Position numbers and translations under genes: made by a program. Below the pieces are notes generated by a model, which saw only the letters and a list, made by a program, of their open reading frames with translations, was not told the origin of the DNA and did not search any database. A DNA stretch of 55,541 nucleotides from Gemmatimonadaceae bacterium (GTDB lineage Bacteria > Gemmatimonadota > Gemmatimonadetes > Gemmatimonadales > Gemmatimonadaceae): positions 1 to 55,541 of the forward strand of contig JANYIN010000064.1 of the NCBI GenBank assembly GCA_025362035.1, in the 5' to 3' direction. Shown piece after piece: positions 41,838 through 49,883 of this stretch (positions within the stretch are counted from its first letter, which is position 1; each line of letters starts with the position of its first letter).

Positions 41838-42896
41838 ATGGAATCGCAACAGGCCAAAGACACCGCTCGTTTCGAGCACGCCGAGCGATTCAGCCGCGCT
41901 ATTTTGCCGGAGGTGTCGAGAACCTTCGCCCTCAGCATTCGCATGCTGCCAGGCGGGTTGGGACGCGCCGTTCGCACGGCTTATCTTCTGTGCCGGATCG
42001 CGGATACGCTGGAAGATGAGCCGGAGCTCCCCGCGTCCGAAAAGGCGGCGCTGCTTGACTCCCTCACACTGTGCTTCGACGACGCGGCAATCGCCGACCT
42101 ATTGCCTCAGCGGCTGGTCAGCATCGCGGGCGAGCGGGCGCACGTCCGTCTCGCGCAGCACACCGATCTGGTCTTTGTCCTGTATCGCTCACTTCCGGCG
42201 GGAACGCGCGTGCACGTGCGACGCTGGGTCATCGAGATGATCGGCGGCATGCGCAAGTTCGTGCTCCTCTATCCCCACGGCATCCGGATCCAGAGTCTGG
42301 AGGAGTACAAGGAATACTGCTATTACGTCGCGGGCACCGTGGGCTACCTGCTCACCGATCTGTGGCACGAGCATGCGCCAAGCATCGGCGAACGCCAGTA
42401 CCGCGTCCTGCGGGAGAAGTGCCGCGCCTTTGCCGAAGCCTTGCAGACGGTAAACATCCTCAAGGACGTCGCGACGGATGCCGAGCAGGAGAATTCCATC
42501 TACATCCCGGAAGATCTGCTGAAGGCGCATGGCAGCAGTCACGCACTGATTCTCTCTCCGGAGCGTTTGGGCGGCACGCGCGATGCACTCGCCACTCTGG
42601 TCAAGTTGGCGTGGCACGATCTGGAGGGCGCGCGCAGCTACCTGCTGTTGATCCCGCGGCGCGCCGTGCCCATACGGCTCTTCTGTGTGCTCCCGCTGCT
42701 GTTCGCGTATGCGACACTCCGGGATTTGACGCGGACGCCGCAGGCGCTGGCTCGACGCGACGTGATCAAGATCTCCCGTCGGGAAGTGAAGTCCCTTACG
42801 ATCTTCGGCTTCCTGGTGATTCTGAGTAACAGCGGACTTGGCTGGCTCGCGGACCGCGCGATGCGTCGGCCCTTTGTGGTCGCCGGAGTTCGCTGA
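41838..42896 (+). CDS. Squalene/phytoene synthase family protein (eukaryotic-like squalene synthase features)
   Basis: Condenses two prenyl diphosphates. From ATG 41838 (GAGG four bases upstream; ATG 41817 is the alternative) it has 352 residues. The first Asp-rich motif is DTLED (56-60) in LCRIADTLEDEP, the central motif is EYCYYVAGTVGYLLTDLW (159-176), and the second Asp motif is NILKDVATD (206-214). The YVAG segment and a hydrophobic C-terminal helix (SLTIFGFLVILSNSGLGWLA) resemble eukaryotic farnesyl-diphosphate farnesyltransferase rather than bacterial HpnC/HpnD or CrtB. Squalene from two FPP is thus the best guess, with phytoene as alternative. No crt or hpn neighbours are present. It is divergent from the FAD oxidase gene, with ~100 bases between, and ends at a palindromic hairpin. 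Confidence 0.88.
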   Translation: MESQQAKDTARFEHAERFSRAILPEVSRTFALSIRMLPGGLGRAVRTAYLLCRIADTLEDEPELPASEKAALLDSLTLCFDDAAIADLLPQRLVSIAGERAHVRLAQHTDLVFVLYRSLPAGTRVHVRRWVIEMIGGMRKFVLLYPHGIRIQSLEEYKEYCYYVAGTVGYLLTDLWHEHAPSIGERQYRVLREKCRAFAEALQTVNILKDVATDAEQENSIYIPEDLLKAHGSSHALILSPERLGGTRDALATLVKLAWHDLEGARSYLLLIPRRAVPIRLFCVLPLLFAYATLRDLTRTPQALARRDVIKISRREVKSLTIFGFLVILSNSGLGWLADRAMRRPFVVAGVR

Positions 42897-42911
42897 GTCG
42901 AGAGGGCACTG

Positions 42912-42929
42912 ACCCGCTGATCAGCGGGT
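42912..42929. terminator. Palindromic terminator between convergent genes
   Basis: ACCCGCTGATCAGCGGGT, a perfect 18-base palindrome that folds as a 7-pair stem with GATC loop, in the 47-base gap between two convergent genes. It can serve both strands. No U tract is present. Confidence 0.6.
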
Positions 42930-42943
42930 GGCTCGGTACGCCC

Positions 42944-43759
42944 TCAGCGCTTCCGCCCTCCCACCGCCGACGCGAGCATGCTGATTAGCGAAGGCGGGCG
43001 CCCAGTGTCACCGCGTTCCAGTCGGTCGAGCACCTGTTCCAGTGCCAGTTGCGCGCGAGTGCGCACGTTGCCGTGCGACGAGCGAGTCACGGCCACTCCA
43101 CCGCCCGCAAACAGGCCGGCGACTCCCAAGCCAAGAACGATCGGAAAGTGGAGTACCGCAAGGACGCCGCAGGCGGTCGCCCCAGCTAGTGTAAGACCGA
43201 CGTTCTGTTGCGCCATCAGCCACCGATGGCCGCTCAGATCCGCGTCGAGCCGCACCAACACCCGCGTCGGATCGAGGGCGATCACCGTTGCGCCCACCGA
43301 ACTCGCGCGGCCCAACTCGTGACCTCGCCCACTCACGGCCCGGCGTACCGTGCCGACAAGATCCCGCCGGCTCTGCCATACGATGCGTTCGCCAAGATAG
43401 CGTTGAACGACGAGACCCTCCTGCCGCTGCATCCAGTCGTCGAGCGCCTGAAGCACCTGCGGGGGAGAGCCACGGACGGTCCGCTGCGCGCTCGCCGCCG
43501 CGCCGCCGTAGAGTCTCGCGAGCAGGCCATGCTCCACCGGCACAGCCACTCGCGTTCGCTCCTCGGCCAATGCCTGCCGCAGATTGATCGGGTCGAGGCC
43601 GACCTCCTTGGCCAATGCAAGCAATTGTGCCTCGTCGAGCTGTCCGTCAGGATCTATCGTGGTGGACGACTGGAGTTCGAGCGCGCGCGCAAGCACTCGA
43701 TCCACGGAGGCGCGGTCGATCGATGGCGGAACCTCGGGTGGGAGCGGCGCATCTGCCAT
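42944..43759 (-). CDS. Hypothetical membrane protein
   Basis: A 271-residue protein. Residues ~15-68 form a soluble helical domain (DRVLARALELQ, then GQLDEAQLLALAKEVGLDPINLRQAL) that resembles short SHOCT/EF-type helical hairpins. A middle alpha/beta part follows, and then two adjacent transmembrane helices near residues 188-228 (VGLTLAGATACGVLAVL and IVLGLGVAGLFAGGGVAV). The tail is basic. No catalytic motif is visible, and I do not recognise the family beyond the general look of conserved Gemmatimonadota proteins. It diverges from the threonine dehydratase gene across 62 bases. Confidence 0.75.
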   Translation of the reverse strand: MADAPLPPEVPPSIDRASVDRVLARALELQSSTTIDPDGQLDEAQLLALAKEVGLDPINLRQALAEERTRVAVPVEHGLLARLYGGAAASAQRTVRGSPPQVLQALDDWMQRQEGLVVQRYLGERIVWQSRRDLVGTVRRAVSGRGHELGRASSVGATVIALDPTRVLVRLDADLSGHRWLMAQQNVGLTLAGATACGVLAVLHFPIVLGLGVAGLFAGGGVAVTRSSHGNVRTRAQLALEQVLDRLERGDTGRPPSLISMLASAVGGRKR

Positions 43760-43821
43760 GGGAGATAAGGTAGCGCCGGAGGGCTATTGTGTCCTCCTCT
43801 GCGCCGCAATAGGGTCAAGCC

Positions 43822-44775
43822 ATGGTCACCGTTCAAGATATTCACAACGCCCGCGCGCGAATTGCTGGCCGCGTGCACCTGACGCCAATGATCGGTTCCT
43901 CGACGATCGCCAGAAGAATTGGAGCGGCGAGCTTCGAGCTCAAGTGCGAAAGCGTCCAGAAGACCGGGTCCTTCAAGGTGCGCGGTGTGCTGAACAAGCT
44001 GAGTCAACTGACGGACGCGGACCGCGCACGGGGCGTCGTAACCGTATCCGCGGGCAATCACGCGCAAGCGATGGCCTGGGGCGCCAGGGCGGCCGGCGTG
44101 AGATGCACCGTGGTCATGCCGGCGAACGCGTCCCGAACGAAGGTCGCCGCCAGTATCGGATACGGGGCAACCGTCATTCAGCACGGCACCGGCGCGGACG
44201 CATTTCGCATGGCGCTCGAACTCGCGGACTCCGAGGGCTTCACCTTCGTCCATCCGTTCGACGATGAACAGATCATCGCCGGCGCCGGGACCGCAGGGCT
44301 CGAGGTGCTCGAGCAGTCGCCGTCGCCCGACGTGGTGGTGGTCCCCGTGGGTGGTGGTGGTTTGATCGCTGGCATCGCCGTCGCCGTCAAGGAGACGAGC
44401 CCGAACACCAGGGTGATCGGAGTAGAGCCGGCGGGGGCAGCGGTCATGCGGCAGAGTCTCGATGCCGGCCGCGCGCTGAACATGGTGTCCATGCACACCA
44501 TTGCGGATGGTCTCGCCGCACCGATGGCGGGTGCGCGCAACTTCGACATCGTCAAACGCTACGTGGACGACGTGGTGCTCGTAAGCGACGATGAGATTGT
44601 GGAGGCGATGAAGGAGCTGCTTTCCAGGTGCAAATTGCTCGCGGAGCCTGCCGGCGCCGCCGCTACGGCCGCCGTGCTTGCTGGCAAGATTCCGCTTCAG
44701 GGAACCGAGCGGGTGGTGGCATTGCTGAGCGGCGGCAATGTCGACCTGGAACAGCTCGCGACCCTCGTCGCGTAG
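43822..44775 (+). CDS. Threonine ammonia-lyase (catabolic type, no ACT domain)
   Basis: PLP enzyme (fold type II) that deaminates threonine, and usually serine, to the 2-oxoacid. It has 317 residues with the Schiff-base Lys in KTGSFKVRG, substrate-contacting VSAGNHAQAMAW, the phosphate-binding VPVGGGGLIAG, and a C-terminal VALLSGGNVDL. It lacks the regulatory ACT domain of biosynthetic IlvA, as in TdcB or in serine/threonine racemases. The metal site of eukaryotic-type serine racemase (E/D triad) cannot be excluded as present. The ATG at 43822 starts the family N-terminus (VTVQDIHNARARI). It is convergent with a lipoprotein gene 33 bases beyond. Confidence 0.93.
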   Translation: MVTVQDIHNARARIAGRVHLTPMIGSSTIARRIGAASFELKCESVQKTGSFKVRGVLNKLSQLTDADRARGVVTVSAGNHAQAMAWGARAAGVRCTVVMPANASRTKVAASIGYGATVIQHGTGADAFRMALELADSEGFTFVHPFDDEQIIAGAGTAGLEVLEQSPSPDVVVVPVGGGGLIAGIAVAVKETSPNTRVIGVEPAGAAVMRQSLDAGRALNMVSMHTIADGLAAPMAGARNFDIVKRYVDDVVLVSDDEIVEAMKELLSRCKLLAEPAGAAATAAVLAGKIPLQGTERVVALLSGGNVDLEQLATLVA

Positions 44776-44808
44776 CGAGGAGCGTGGTATGGGCGCGCGC
44801 CGCGACTC

Positions 44809-45951
44809 CTAGATCCCGCCGAGTATCACGTCCAACTGTCGCCCTATACCGTCACGAATCGCATCCGGGATCGCGAAGGTAGCCGTGAACGCTGCACGAG
44901 GATCGGTCGGAGCCGGCCTTCCTGCCTGTTGCAGGTAATAGCGCATGTAGCCCATGACCACGGCCGGAATCGTACGCTCGAGCAGCATTGCGCCGGCGCG
45001 GACGGCGGCGGCTTGCTCGTACCGCGACGTGGCTCCGGCGCGACGGTCGGCAGGCGTCGTATTGTCATTGATCGTGGCACTCGCGACTGCACCGGCGATC
45101 TCGTGGGCAACGACGTACGCAACAACCTCCGATTCACCGATCGCGTCCGGCATCGGTCCGGCTACCGCGTTCTCCTGCTTCCCGTAGTGGATCGTGCGGC
45201 CCTCGCCCCCGAGCGGGTGCGAGAGATACAACTCGCCATTCTGCTGTTGGGAGTTGTTGAGGAAGCGCTGGAGCGCCGGTCGCCATTGACGCTGCCAGAG
45301 AGAGTCGGTGTGTGCCTGCACCGCAGCGTGCGTACGCGCCTCGGTCGTCCAGTATTCGTGATAGAAGCGGCGACTCTCATCGTCCACCGACTCGGCGAAC
45401 AGGCGCAGCCACTCGCGGTCCGGGGCGGACGGCGCCACGCTCGTCAGCACGCTGAACAGCATTTGGGTCGTCTCGTTGCTGGCCGAGCCGGGATTCCCGT
45501 TACTGCGCGTGAACAGATCGATCGTCTGGCGCATTTGCTCCCACGACGAGAAGTACAGAGGGAGAAACTGACCGTTCGTCAACAGCGATGGCTGCACGGC
45601 GAGTCGGGCGTTCAGCCTGACGCGGTTTGCGTCGATCAGCGTGGAGAGGCCGCGTTGCGAACGCAGGGCGGTGATGCGCTCTCGGTATCCCCTGCGGAAG
45701 TAGGGCACGAGCGTCGTGTCAACCGTAATGAGCGCCGCAGCGTGCAACCACAAGTCCACGTGCTCGCGCGTGCGGACCGGCCAGGCCGCCTGCACCAACG
45801 GTGGGATCGGCGCCGGAGCGGTATTCGAACCCACGCGGGGATTCTGAACGGGTGCGGGATCGTTCGAAATACCAGCGCTGCATGCCGCGAGCATGACGAC
45901 AGTTGCAGAGGCGAGACTTCGTGCTGCGAAACCGCGAGAATTCTGGCGCAT
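44809..45951 (-). CDS. Lipoprotein of unknown function
   Basis: A 380-residue protein with a signal peptide and lipobox (SLASATVVMLAACS), then a Pro/Ala/Asn linker. The rest is mainly helical with many Arg and Gln residues. A segment VVAYVVAHEIAGAVASA looks like the zinc helix of a metallopeptidase in which the second His of HExxH is missing (HEIAG), so it is probably not catalytic, or the likeness is chance. It is the last gene of a minus-strand run from GHMP kinase through the zinc-ribbon protein, 76 bases after its neighbour. No family is recognised. Confidence 0.8.
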   Translation of the reverse strand: MRQNSRGFAARSLASATVVMLAACSAGISNDPAPVQNPRVGSNTAPAPIPPLVQAAWPVRTREHVDLWLHAAALITVDTTLVPYFRRGYRERITALRSQRGLSTLIDANRVRLNARLAVQPSLLTNGQFLPLYFSSWEQMRQTIDLFTRSNGNPGSASNETTQMLFSVLTSVAPSAPDREWLRLFAESVDDESRRFYHEYWTTEARTHAAVQAHTDSLWQRQWRPALQRFLNNSQQQNGELYLSHPLGGEGRTIHYGKQENAVAGPMPDAIGESEVVAYVVAHEIAGAVASATINDNTTPADRRAGATSRYEQAAAVRAGAMLLERTIPAVVMGYMRYYLQQAGRPAPTDPRAAFTATFAIPDAIRDGIGRQLDVILGGI

Positions 45952-46027
45952 GGCGTACGAGCGAAGGGGGGCAGGACGAGAACCACTCTCTCTTCAGGCA
46001 AGGCACGCGCCCGCGCCGCCGTTCGCG

Positions 46028-46714
46028 TCAACCCATGGGCTCGGCGCCGCGGCCGCACGTGACACAGTATTTCCAGCCCCGTTCCAGCTCGGTTCCGCAG
46101 GCCGGACAGTGAACGATAGTGAGATCGTGGCCACAGTGCGGACAGAAACTGATCGTGCGCCCAGGCGGCAGGGCGCCTTTGCAAAATGCGCACGGCTCGC
46201 CGGCTTCCGCGATCGTGACGGGGCGCGGCATGTGCCGTCCGGCTTCGCCTGAGGCACTCGTCGCACTGCCGGAACTGGGCGTGGAGGTCTCGCCTACGTT
46301 GGCGGAGGACATTCGCACCGCGGCGCGCGAAACGGTCGAGCTCGAGGAGGCGCGGGGGTCCGGAGCCCGATACCCGCCCTCCAGTCGCTGAAGCGCTTCG
46401 GGTGCCAACGCCACGTGGGACGACGCAAACTCCCGCAGACGCGCCGTATCGGGACTCGCGGCAACGTGCTCGCTTCCGAGTACGTCCCGCATCTTTTCGT
46501 CCACGATCAGGTAGCCCTGCGCTCCCGAGAGCATCTCCATCAGGGTTATCTCATAGTCCTGATTGGTTTCGAGCCCCAACTCGCGCCGGTGCAGGCGATA
46601 CGGAAGAATCGTCGAATAGAGCTCCCCAACCTCGAACGGCTGGGCGAGATACTGGGGGAAATTCGCGCGGATGGTCCGCACGAGTTGACGGTACATCCGC
46701 TCAAGGTCGTTCAT
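46028..46714 (-). CDS. Double zinc-ribbon protein
   Basis: A 228-residue cytosolic protein in three parts. Residues 1-~115 are a helical domain (MNDLERMYRQLVRTIRANFP, ILPYRLHRRELGLETNQDYE). A Ser/Thr/Ala-rich linker spans ~115-165. The C-terminus has two zinc ribbons (CAFCKGALPPG with FCPHCG, and CPACGTELERGW with YCVTCG). The paired CxxC ribbons suggest nucleic-acid or protein binding. It sits 72 bases downstream of the RNase HI-like gene on the same strand. The upstream domain is not known to me by name. The function is unknown. Confidence 0.8.
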   Translation of the reverse strand: MNDLERMYRQLVRTIRANFPQYLAQPFEVGELYSTILPYRLHRRELGLETNQDYEITLMEMLSGAQGYLIVDEKMRDVLGSEHVAASPDTARLREFASSHVALAPEALQRLEGGYRAPDPRASSSSTVSRAAVRMSSANVGETSTPSSGSATSASGEAGRHMPRPVTIAEAGEPCAFCKGALPPGRTISFCPHCGHDLTIVHCPACGTELERGWKYCVTCGRGAEPMG

Positions 46715-46786
46715 CGCGGCGTTTCTCCACAGGTCCGAGCAGCAATGATCTGACGGGCACGTGCTGCTGCCCGCAGTACGTGAAGT

Positions 46787-47422
46787 CTAGCCGGTACGTG
46801 GCAAAGGCCGGGAGGCGATGAACGGGCGGCCGGCGGGAAACGCCGCGGGGGCGACTGACACGCGCTTTTTTCCTCGTTGCTCCTCGAGCCACGACTCGAA
46901 TTCAGAGGTTCGTGCGCCCTCGGAATCGGACAACTCCCTGGCTGCACGGACCGCAAGGTCGTTGGCGTATTCGTTTTGCGGATGACCATTGTGGCCACGT
47001 ACCCATTGCCACTGGGTCTGATGGGGTGTCGCGACCCGAACCAACTCCTGCCAGAGCTCGAGATTTCCGATCGGCCCGCCGCTGCGACGCCACCCTCGTG
47101 CGGCCCAACCATGAATCCAATCGGTCATGCCCTTCACGAGATACTGCGAATCGCTGGTGAACAACACGCGAAAGCGGCCGCCCTTCTTCCCGATCACACG
47201 GAATGCCTCGCTGGCGCTGCGTAGCGCCATCCGGTTGTTGGTGGTGGACGACTCGGAAATCCAGTAGTCCCACCGCGCAAGACGCTCCGTCGCGGCATTC
47301 ACATATTCGATCACTCCGGCGGCGCCGCCCGGATTGTCGCCTTCACGACCGTTCCCCAGGCACGACTCGTCGGCATAGATGGCCACGAGCGGGAGGACCG
47401 CTGACTCCACGACTGCTGTCAT
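46787..47422 (-). CDS. RNase HI homologue with altered catalytic residues
   Basis: A 211-residue protein with a full RNase HI fold: IYADESCLGNG (strand 1, D18), TTNNRMALRSASEA (helix A), VLFTSDSQYLVKGM (D91), WVRGHNGHPQNEYANDLA (H144, C-terminal helix), and a ~50-residue basic tail. Against E. coli RNase HI (D10, E48, D70, D134), D10 and D70 are kept, but E48 aligns with A66 and D134 with N154. I checked the codons GCG and AAC. It may be inactive, use a shifted metal ligand, or belong to a distinct clade. Its start overlaps the stop of the 78-residue gene (ATGA). Cleavage of RNA in RNA-DNA hybrids is the family role. Confidence 0.88.
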   Translation of the reverse strand: MTAVVESAVLPLVAIYADESCLGNGREGDNPGGAAGVIEYVNAATERLARWDYWISESSTTNNRMALRSASEAFRVIGKKGGRFRVLFTSDSQYLVKGMTDWIHGWAARGWRRSGGPIGNLELWQELVRVATPHQTQWQWVRGHNGHPQNEYANDLAVRAARELSDSEGARTSEFESWLEEQRGKKRVSVAPAAFPAGRPFIASRPLPRTG

Positions 47423-47655
47423 CCAACCACCTCGATGGCTTCGAGCTCATCGATGTAAAGCGTGAGCTTGTCCCCGGTGGTCGGATGGTGCGTCTCCAGC
47501 GCCTCGCGGCCGCCGGTCACCCGCAGTCGGTCAACGACCACCATGAACTCCGTTCCGCGGCGCCACACCGCGAGTCGACGGCCGTCCGCGATCGCGCGCT
47601 CGAGCGCGTCGTACTGTGCGGCATTCAGTTGCGTGACCATTGGGCGGCGCGGCAT
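47419..47655 (-). CDS. Small conserved-type hypothetical protein
   Basis: A 78-residue protein (MPRRPMVTQLNAAQYDALER) with a beta-rich look: RLAVWRRGTEFMVVVDRLRV and DKLTLYIDELEAIEVV. It is coupled to the RNase HI-like gene by an ATGA overlap, so the two are likely made together and may interact. ATG 47640 (MVTQLNAAQ) is an alternative start. There is no known family. Its charge pattern suggests a small binding domain. Confidence 0.75.
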   Translation of the reverse strand: MPRRPMVTQLNAAQYDALERAIADGRRLAVWRRGTEFMVVVDRLRVTGGREALETHHPTTGDKLTLYIDELEAIEVVG

Positions 47656-47685
47656 CGATTCTGGCGGCGGAACTCGGTGGAAGAC

Positions 47686-48843
47686 TCAGGAGCACCAGCG
47701 TTGCGCGAACGACGTGAGCACCTCCGTGGCCTGGTCGATCTCGCTCAGCGGAATGTACTCCTCGGCCGCGTGGGCCAGGGAGATGTCACCCGGCCCGAAG
47801 CATACCGCAGGTATGCCGGCGGCGTTCAGCAGCGCGGCATCGGTCCAGGCCGACATGCCCCCGATCCGCGAAGTCGTCCCAGTAGACTCGCAGGCACTCG
47901 CCAACTCCCGGACCACGGGGGCGTCAACTGCAACATCACTCGGGTTCTGCGTCAGGAGCAGGCGAACCGAGGCATCGAAACTTGGCCGGCGCATCCGGAT
48001 AGTGGAGCAGGCGCGCTCAACCTCGTTCACCGCGTCCAGCGACACGTCCCCCGGGATGCTGCGCCGCTCGAGCTTCAGGACGCACCGGTCGGGGTAGGTG
48101 GACATTCCTATTCCACCCGAAATGAGTGACGCGTGCAACGATCCGCGTCCCAGAAGCGGATGCGTCCTGAGCGGCAACTCCTCGGAATCAAGCCGGTCCA
48201 GCTCGGCGAGTAGCAGCCCCGCGTGACGAATGGCATCCACGCCGATTTCCCACCGGCTTCCATGCGCCGCACGTCCCACGACCTCGACTTCGATCCACGT
48301 GAACCCTCGGTGAGCCGGCATGATCGCGAGGCCCGTTGGCTCGGTAACGATGGCGGCGTCCGCGCGGATCCCGGCAGCAACCAGGGCTCGCGTGCCAAGG
48401 CTTTCATACTCCTCATCCGCAACAGCCGCGACAATGATCTCGCCATTCACGCCGGCGCGCGCCGCGCGCCATGCAGCTGCGCACATCGAGGCAATCCCGC
48501 CCTTCATGTCCGCAGAACCCCTTCCATACATGCGACCCTCACGCTCCTCGGCGGAAAACGGCGCATGCACCATTCCTTCCACCCCCACGACGTCGAGGTG
48601 CCCGTTGAACATCAGGGAGCGACCGCCCGCGGCGTCGCCAATACGCGCCACGAGGTTCGGCCGACCAGGTGACGCGTCCCTCAGTTCCGTGCGAAACCCC
48701 CACGCACGAAGAACGTCACGCAGAAAATGGGCGCACGCGCGTTCGCCCGGTCCGTCCGCGGCCAACGCGGGATTCCGCGTGTCCATGCGAACCAGCGCGC
48801 GCGTGAGCGCTCTGGCGTCGCCCGGAACCACGGCTTCCATCAT
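47686..48843 (-). CDS. M20-family deacylase (ArgE/DapE type)
   Basis: Dinuclear zinc amidohydrolase of 385 residues. Metal and catalytic positions are seen in order: FNGHLDVVG (His, Asp), GRGSADMKGGIA (bridging Asp), AVADEEYESLGT (catalytic Glu pair), VTEPTG (Glu) and CFGPGDISLAHAAEEYI (His). A dimerisation domain lies between (HRGFTWIEVEVVGRAAHG). Substrate class is N-acyl amino acid (acetylornithine, succinyl-DAP or similar), and no arg or dap genes lie nearby. The start ATGATG overlaps the GHMP kinase stop (ATGA), so the two are coupled. This pairing suggests a shared salvage or modification pathway rather than arginine synthesis, which is inference. Confidence 0.92.
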   Translation of the reverse strand: MMEAVVPGDARALTRALVRMDTRNPALAADGPGERACAHFLRDVLRAWGFRTELRDASPGRPNLVARIGDAAGGRSLMFNGHLDVVGVEGMVHAPFSAEEREGRMYGRGSADMKGGIASMCAAAWRAARAGVNGEIIVAAVADEEYESLGTRALVAAGIRADAAIVTEPTGLAIMPAHRGFTWIEVEVVGRAAHGSRWEIGVDAIRHAGLLLAELDRLDSEELPLRTHPLLGRGSLHASLISGGIGMSTYPDRCVLKLERRSIPGDVSLDAVNEVERACSTIRMRRPSFDASVRLLLTQNPSDVAVDAPVVRELASACESTGTTSRIGGMSAWTDAALLNAAGIPAVCFGPGDISLAHAAEEYIPLSEIDQATEVLTSFAQRWCS

Positions 48844-49835
48844 CGTGTCTCTCCTTCCATCGATGCCTCGGTGCTCTCGACAGCGTCCACGACGTCGAAG
48901 CCCCTGGTATCGACCGCATACGAGAGTCGCTCTCCAAATGGCGACAAGGCGCGCGCGAGCTCGTCCTCACGACCACGCGCGGCGATGGCGAGAACGCACC
49001 CACCGCCTGAGGCGCCGAGTGCTTTGGCGCCGAGCGCACCCGCTCGCGATGCAGCAACCATGATAGCGTCGATCCGCGCCGTGGTGATCGAGGGATGGAG
49101 CGCGCGCTGGTGTATCCAGTGTTCACCCGTGAGTGCGCCAAGCGCATCCAGGTCACCCGTGACGAGCGCGTCGGCCATTTCAACCGCGAGTGCCTTCATG
49201 CGCGTAAGCGCATCGACGACCACTCGATCCCCTGCGCGGTATGCGTCACTTACCGCAGTGATGGTGGCGCCTGACAAGCGTGACTCGCCGGAGTAGACGA
49301 GGACGCCCCTTTGTGCGAGTTCCGCGAATGTCTGGTCCCGGCATCCGAGTCGGCGCACCTGCACGAGGTTGGCGAACGTGATCAGCAGCGCTCCGCCGAA
49401 CGAAGCCGCGTAGTGGTCCTGAAACCCGCCCGGCACCCCGAGTTCGGCGACTTCCGTGTCTCGGCTGAGAGCAGCGAGTGCGTGCGGTTGGAGCGGCGAG
49501 CCAGACAAGATGGCGAGCGCGCCGGCCAAGGCGACACCCGCTGCAGCTGAGCCGCCCAACCCGGCGGCCACCGGAAAGTCGCTCGAGAGCCTCACGTCCG
49601 CGTGCTCGGAACCAGAGCGTCTCAACGCGGCCCGAATGAGGTCATCCTCGCCCGAGCGACGGGTGCAGCCGCTTCCAGCTCCCGGCTCTCCCGTCGCGGC
49701 CGTGACCGTCGCATACCGAGTGATGGCGACGTTGCACACGGCGCCGCCCTCTCGCTCCGGATAGGGGGGCACATCCGTCCACCCGCCCCCGAAATCCAAG
49801 CGAGTTGGTGCACGAGCAATTACGGCGCGATTCAC
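48840..49835 (-). CDS. GHMP-superfamily small-molecule kinase
   Basis: A 331-residue ATP-dependent kinase. Motif 1 is ARAPTRLDFGGGWTDVPPY, which resembles heptose-7-phosphate kinase HddA and fucokinase ends. Motif 2, the phosphate loop, is PVAAGLGGSAAAGVAL, and motif 3 is LGAKALGASGGGCVLA near the C-terminus. Sugar or sugar-phosphate C1 kinases fit the first motif best (HddA, galactokinase or fucokinase-like), but no heptose or fucose genes are next to it. It is the first gene of a minus-strand run and is coupled to the M20 deacylase. The upstream gap to the phasin-like gene is only 48 bases, so it may be read from that gene's promoter. Confidence 0.9.
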   Translation of the reverse strand: MNRAVIARAPTRLDFGGGWTDVPPYPEREGGAVCNVAITRYATVTAATGEPGAGSGCTRRSGEDDLIRAALRRSGSEHADVRLSSDFPVAAGLGGSAAAGVALAGALAILSGSPLQPHALAALSRDTEVAELGVPGGFQDHYAASFGGALLITFANLVQVRRLGCRDQTFAELAQRGVLVYSGESRLSGATITAVSDAYRAGDRVVVDALTRMKALAVEMADALVTGDLDALGALTGEHWIHQRALHPSITTARIDAIMVAASRAGALGAKALGASGGGCVLAIAARGREDELARALSPFGERLSYAVDTRGFDVVDAVESTEASMEGETR

Positions 49836-49883
49836 GGCCGAGCGCTCCCTTCAATGAGTCGCGCGGCTAGGGGCCGCACGAGT

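Noticed and set aside
43822-44775. Threonine dehydratase as biosynthetic ilvA
   Set aside because: Lacks the C-terminal ACT domain and has no ilv neighbours.
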